A DNA stretch of 44,974 nt from Sphingomonas sp. (GTDB taxonomy: Bacteria > Pseudomonadota > Alphaproteobacteria > Sphingomonadales > Sphingomonadaceae): positions 1-44,974 of the forward strand of contig JAICSX010000017.1 of NCBI GenBank assembly GCA_025936675.1, given 5' to 3'. The number at the start of each line of letters is the position of its first letter. Positions within the stretch are counted from its first letter, which is position 1. This document shows positions 43,978 through 44,974 of the stretch, one piece after another. Below the pieces are notes generated by a model. That model did not search any database. It saw only the letters and a program-made list of their open reading frames with translations, and was not told the origin of the DNA. A program made the translations under genes and the position numbers.

Positions 43978-44187
43978 ATGACACTGCGGCAGATCTTCGC
44001 GTTGAACTTGCGGCGGTTTCGAACACACCGAAATTTATCGCAGGAAGCGTTGGCGGACCTGGCAGGGATCGATCGAACCTATGTTTCCGCGCTCGAGCGC
44101 CAGCTCTATTCCGCGTCGCTCGACACGATCGAAAAGCTTGCCGATGTGCTCAAGATTGAGCCGGACGAGTTGCTCAGGCGTCACTGA
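43978..44187 (+). CDS. XRE-family HTH regulator
   Basis: 69 aa consisting only of a Cro/CI-type helix-turn-helix: LRRFRTHRNLSQEALADLAG with recognition helix DRTYVSALERQLYSASLDTI. The size and layout are those of restriction-modification controller proteins and small phage-type repressors, but no restriction genes are in the window. The ATG at 43978 follows the palindromic repeat by 17 bp, suggesting autoregulation. Its 3' end overlaps the convergent ADP-ribosylglycohydrolase gene by 14 bp. Confidence 0.85.
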   Translation: MTLRQIFALNLRRFRTHRNLSQEALADLAGIDRTYVSALERQLYSASLDTIEKLADVLKIEPDELLRRH

Positions 44188-44974
44188 GCTCGTCGCCCGG
44201 GGTGGCTGACAGGTTCCGTGCAGCCGATGTCCGATCGACCAGCTGTCGAGCCATGCCGAAGATCATGCCCTGACTGCTGAGCTTCCCAAGCCAGCGGCGA
44301 GGAATGGCCTGATAGCCGTAGAGCGCTCCAGCAAGCTGACCGGTGATCGCTGCCACCGTATCCGCATCGCCGCCCAGGTTTGCCGCCAGCAGCACCGCTT
44401 CTTCGAAGGAGCCGGTGCGACCAACACACCAAAGCGCTGCCTCGAGCGAATGCGCGACATACCCAGAGGACTGAATTTTCTGACGCGCCTTACCGCGCCA
44501 AGAGCCGGCCATGATCTCGCGGATGTGGCCAGCCCAATCACCCTGGCGCTCGCGCAGCACCTGGCTGCGCGGCTTGCCGGCGATCGCATCAGCGAGCACG
44601 TCCGCGAAGGCGACGCAGGCGTCGACCGCTTCGGCCGCACCGTGGGTGGTGCGGCTCTGACGTGCTGCCGCATCGCGTCGGGCAGCTCCATCGTCCCAAT
44701 AGCGGATCGCCACCGGCGCCAGCCGCATCAGGCTGCCGTTTCCGGCGCTCATGGGATCGGTCGAGCCCGCGACGGGATCACCATTCGCCTTGAACCGAGT
44801 GAGCGCCGCCCGAACGGTTCCTCCAATATCGAAGCAGCGCCCATTCGACGAATAAGCGCCTTCGTGCATCCAGCTGACGAAGCGCGTCATCAGGTCGAGC
44901 TCGTCAAGGCCATCGCAGGACAGAAGGCTGTCGGCCAACGCGAGCGCCATGCTGGTGTCGTCGGTCCACTCGCC
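44174..44974 (-). CDS. ADP-ribosylglycohydrolase family protein (5' end outside window)
   Basis: The frame runs to the window edge, so about 266 C-terminal residues are seen. The first visible motif GEWTDDTSMALALA is the metal-binding start of the ARH/DraG fold. CFDIGGTVRAAL, GNGSLMRLAPVAI and NLGGDADTVAAITGQLAGAL complete the binuclear Mg site. The enzyme removes ADP-ribose from proteins or small molecules. The ATG at 44950 is internal; the true start is upstream. Relation to the XRE regulator is only positional. Confidence 0.92.
   Translation of the reverse strand, partial: GEWTDDTSMALALADSLLSCDGLDELDLMTRFVSWMHEGAYSSNGRCFDIGGTVRAALTRFKANGDPVAGSTDPMSAGNGSLMRLAPVAIRYWDDGAARRDAAARQSRTTHGAAEAVDACVAFADVLADAIAGKPRSQVLRERQGDWAGHIREIMAGSWRGKARQKIQSSGYVAHSLEAALWCVGRTGSFEEAVLLAANLGGDADTVAAITGQLAGALYGYQAIPRRWLGKLSSQGMIFGMARQLVDRTSAARNLSATPGDELSDA

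Noticed and set aside
43978..44187. Restriction-modification controller role for the XRE gene
   Set aside because: No methyltransferase or restriction endonuclease gene lies nearby, so only a general autoregulator is claimed.
1..44974. tRNA, rRNA, insertion sequences and integrase genes
   Set aside because: I searched by eye for tRNA-like cloverleafs, transposase motifs and tyrosine recombinase signatures and found none. A tRNA scan would be the decisive check.

Overview
The window looks like part of a GC-rich alphaproteobacterial chromosome, most likely a sphingomonad. This is inferred from the TonB-receptor-led sugar locus, the ROK regulators paired with a GH130/MFS cluster, the compact VirB operon with its sigma-region-4 orphan, and the protein sequence style. 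No rRNA, tRNA or complete phylogenetic marker is present, so the assignment is tentative.

Region 1 (1-12.9 kb) is a mannoside-utilisation locus. It holds the end of a TonB-dependent outer-membrane receptor, a ROK sugar kinase, two ROK repressors on the minus strand, and a tightly overlapping plus-strand operon. That operon is sugar-porter MFS, exported GH130 glycosidase/phosphorylase, class I mannose-6-phosphate isomerase, second GH130 and second MFS. A convergent Gfo/Idh/MocA oxidoreductase and a Tat-exported protein of unknown function follow. The logic is outer-membrane uptake, periplasmic or cytoplasmic cleavage of beta-mannosides, phosphorylation, and entry into glycolysis through fructose-6-phosphate.

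Region 2 (12.9-23.4 kb) starts with a decayed ArsP-type permease. A minus-strand type IV secretion operon follows, in transcription order virB2-virB3-virB4-virB6-virB8-virB9-virB10-virB11-virB2', with almost every junction overlapping. virB6 is split by a one-base change in a C-tract, and a second VirB2 paralogue closes the operon. Upstream lie a fragment of an Rhs/YD-repeat gene fused to a headless nucleotidyltransferase-HEPN gene, and a small sigma-region-4 protein.

Region 3 (23.9-30.8 kb) is a minus-strand operon of exported repeat proteins: a Calx-beta protein, a YD-repeat protein and an Rhs-core protein with a variable C-terminal tail. A small AT-rich four-helix membrane protein comes last. 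The layout resembles a polymorphic toxin with its immunity partner. A long leader with competing hairpins precedes it.

Region 4 (32.2-42.2 kb) is an accessory island. A triceptide (YhhA-type cyclophane) RiPP cluster has a 52-aa precursor, radical SAM/SPASM maturase, 2OG-Fe(II) oxygenase and HExxH protein. A convergent Septu antiphage pair (PtuA ATPase, PtuB HNH nuclease) follows. Then comes a His-Xaa-Ser RiPP cluster (precursor with six H-x-S units, HxsD, HxsB, HxsC) whose last maturase gene overlaps an exported S1/P1 nuclease gene by one base.

Region 5 (42.2 kb to end) has small genes: a SHOCT remnant, a small membrane protein, a zinc-ribbon protein, a lipoprotein and an XRE regulator. Two copies of a 35-bp promoter/operator-like repeat lie in front of the zinc-ribbon and lipoprotein genes, one of them also in front of the XRE gene. 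The 3' part of an ADP-ribosylglycohydrolase gene ends the window.
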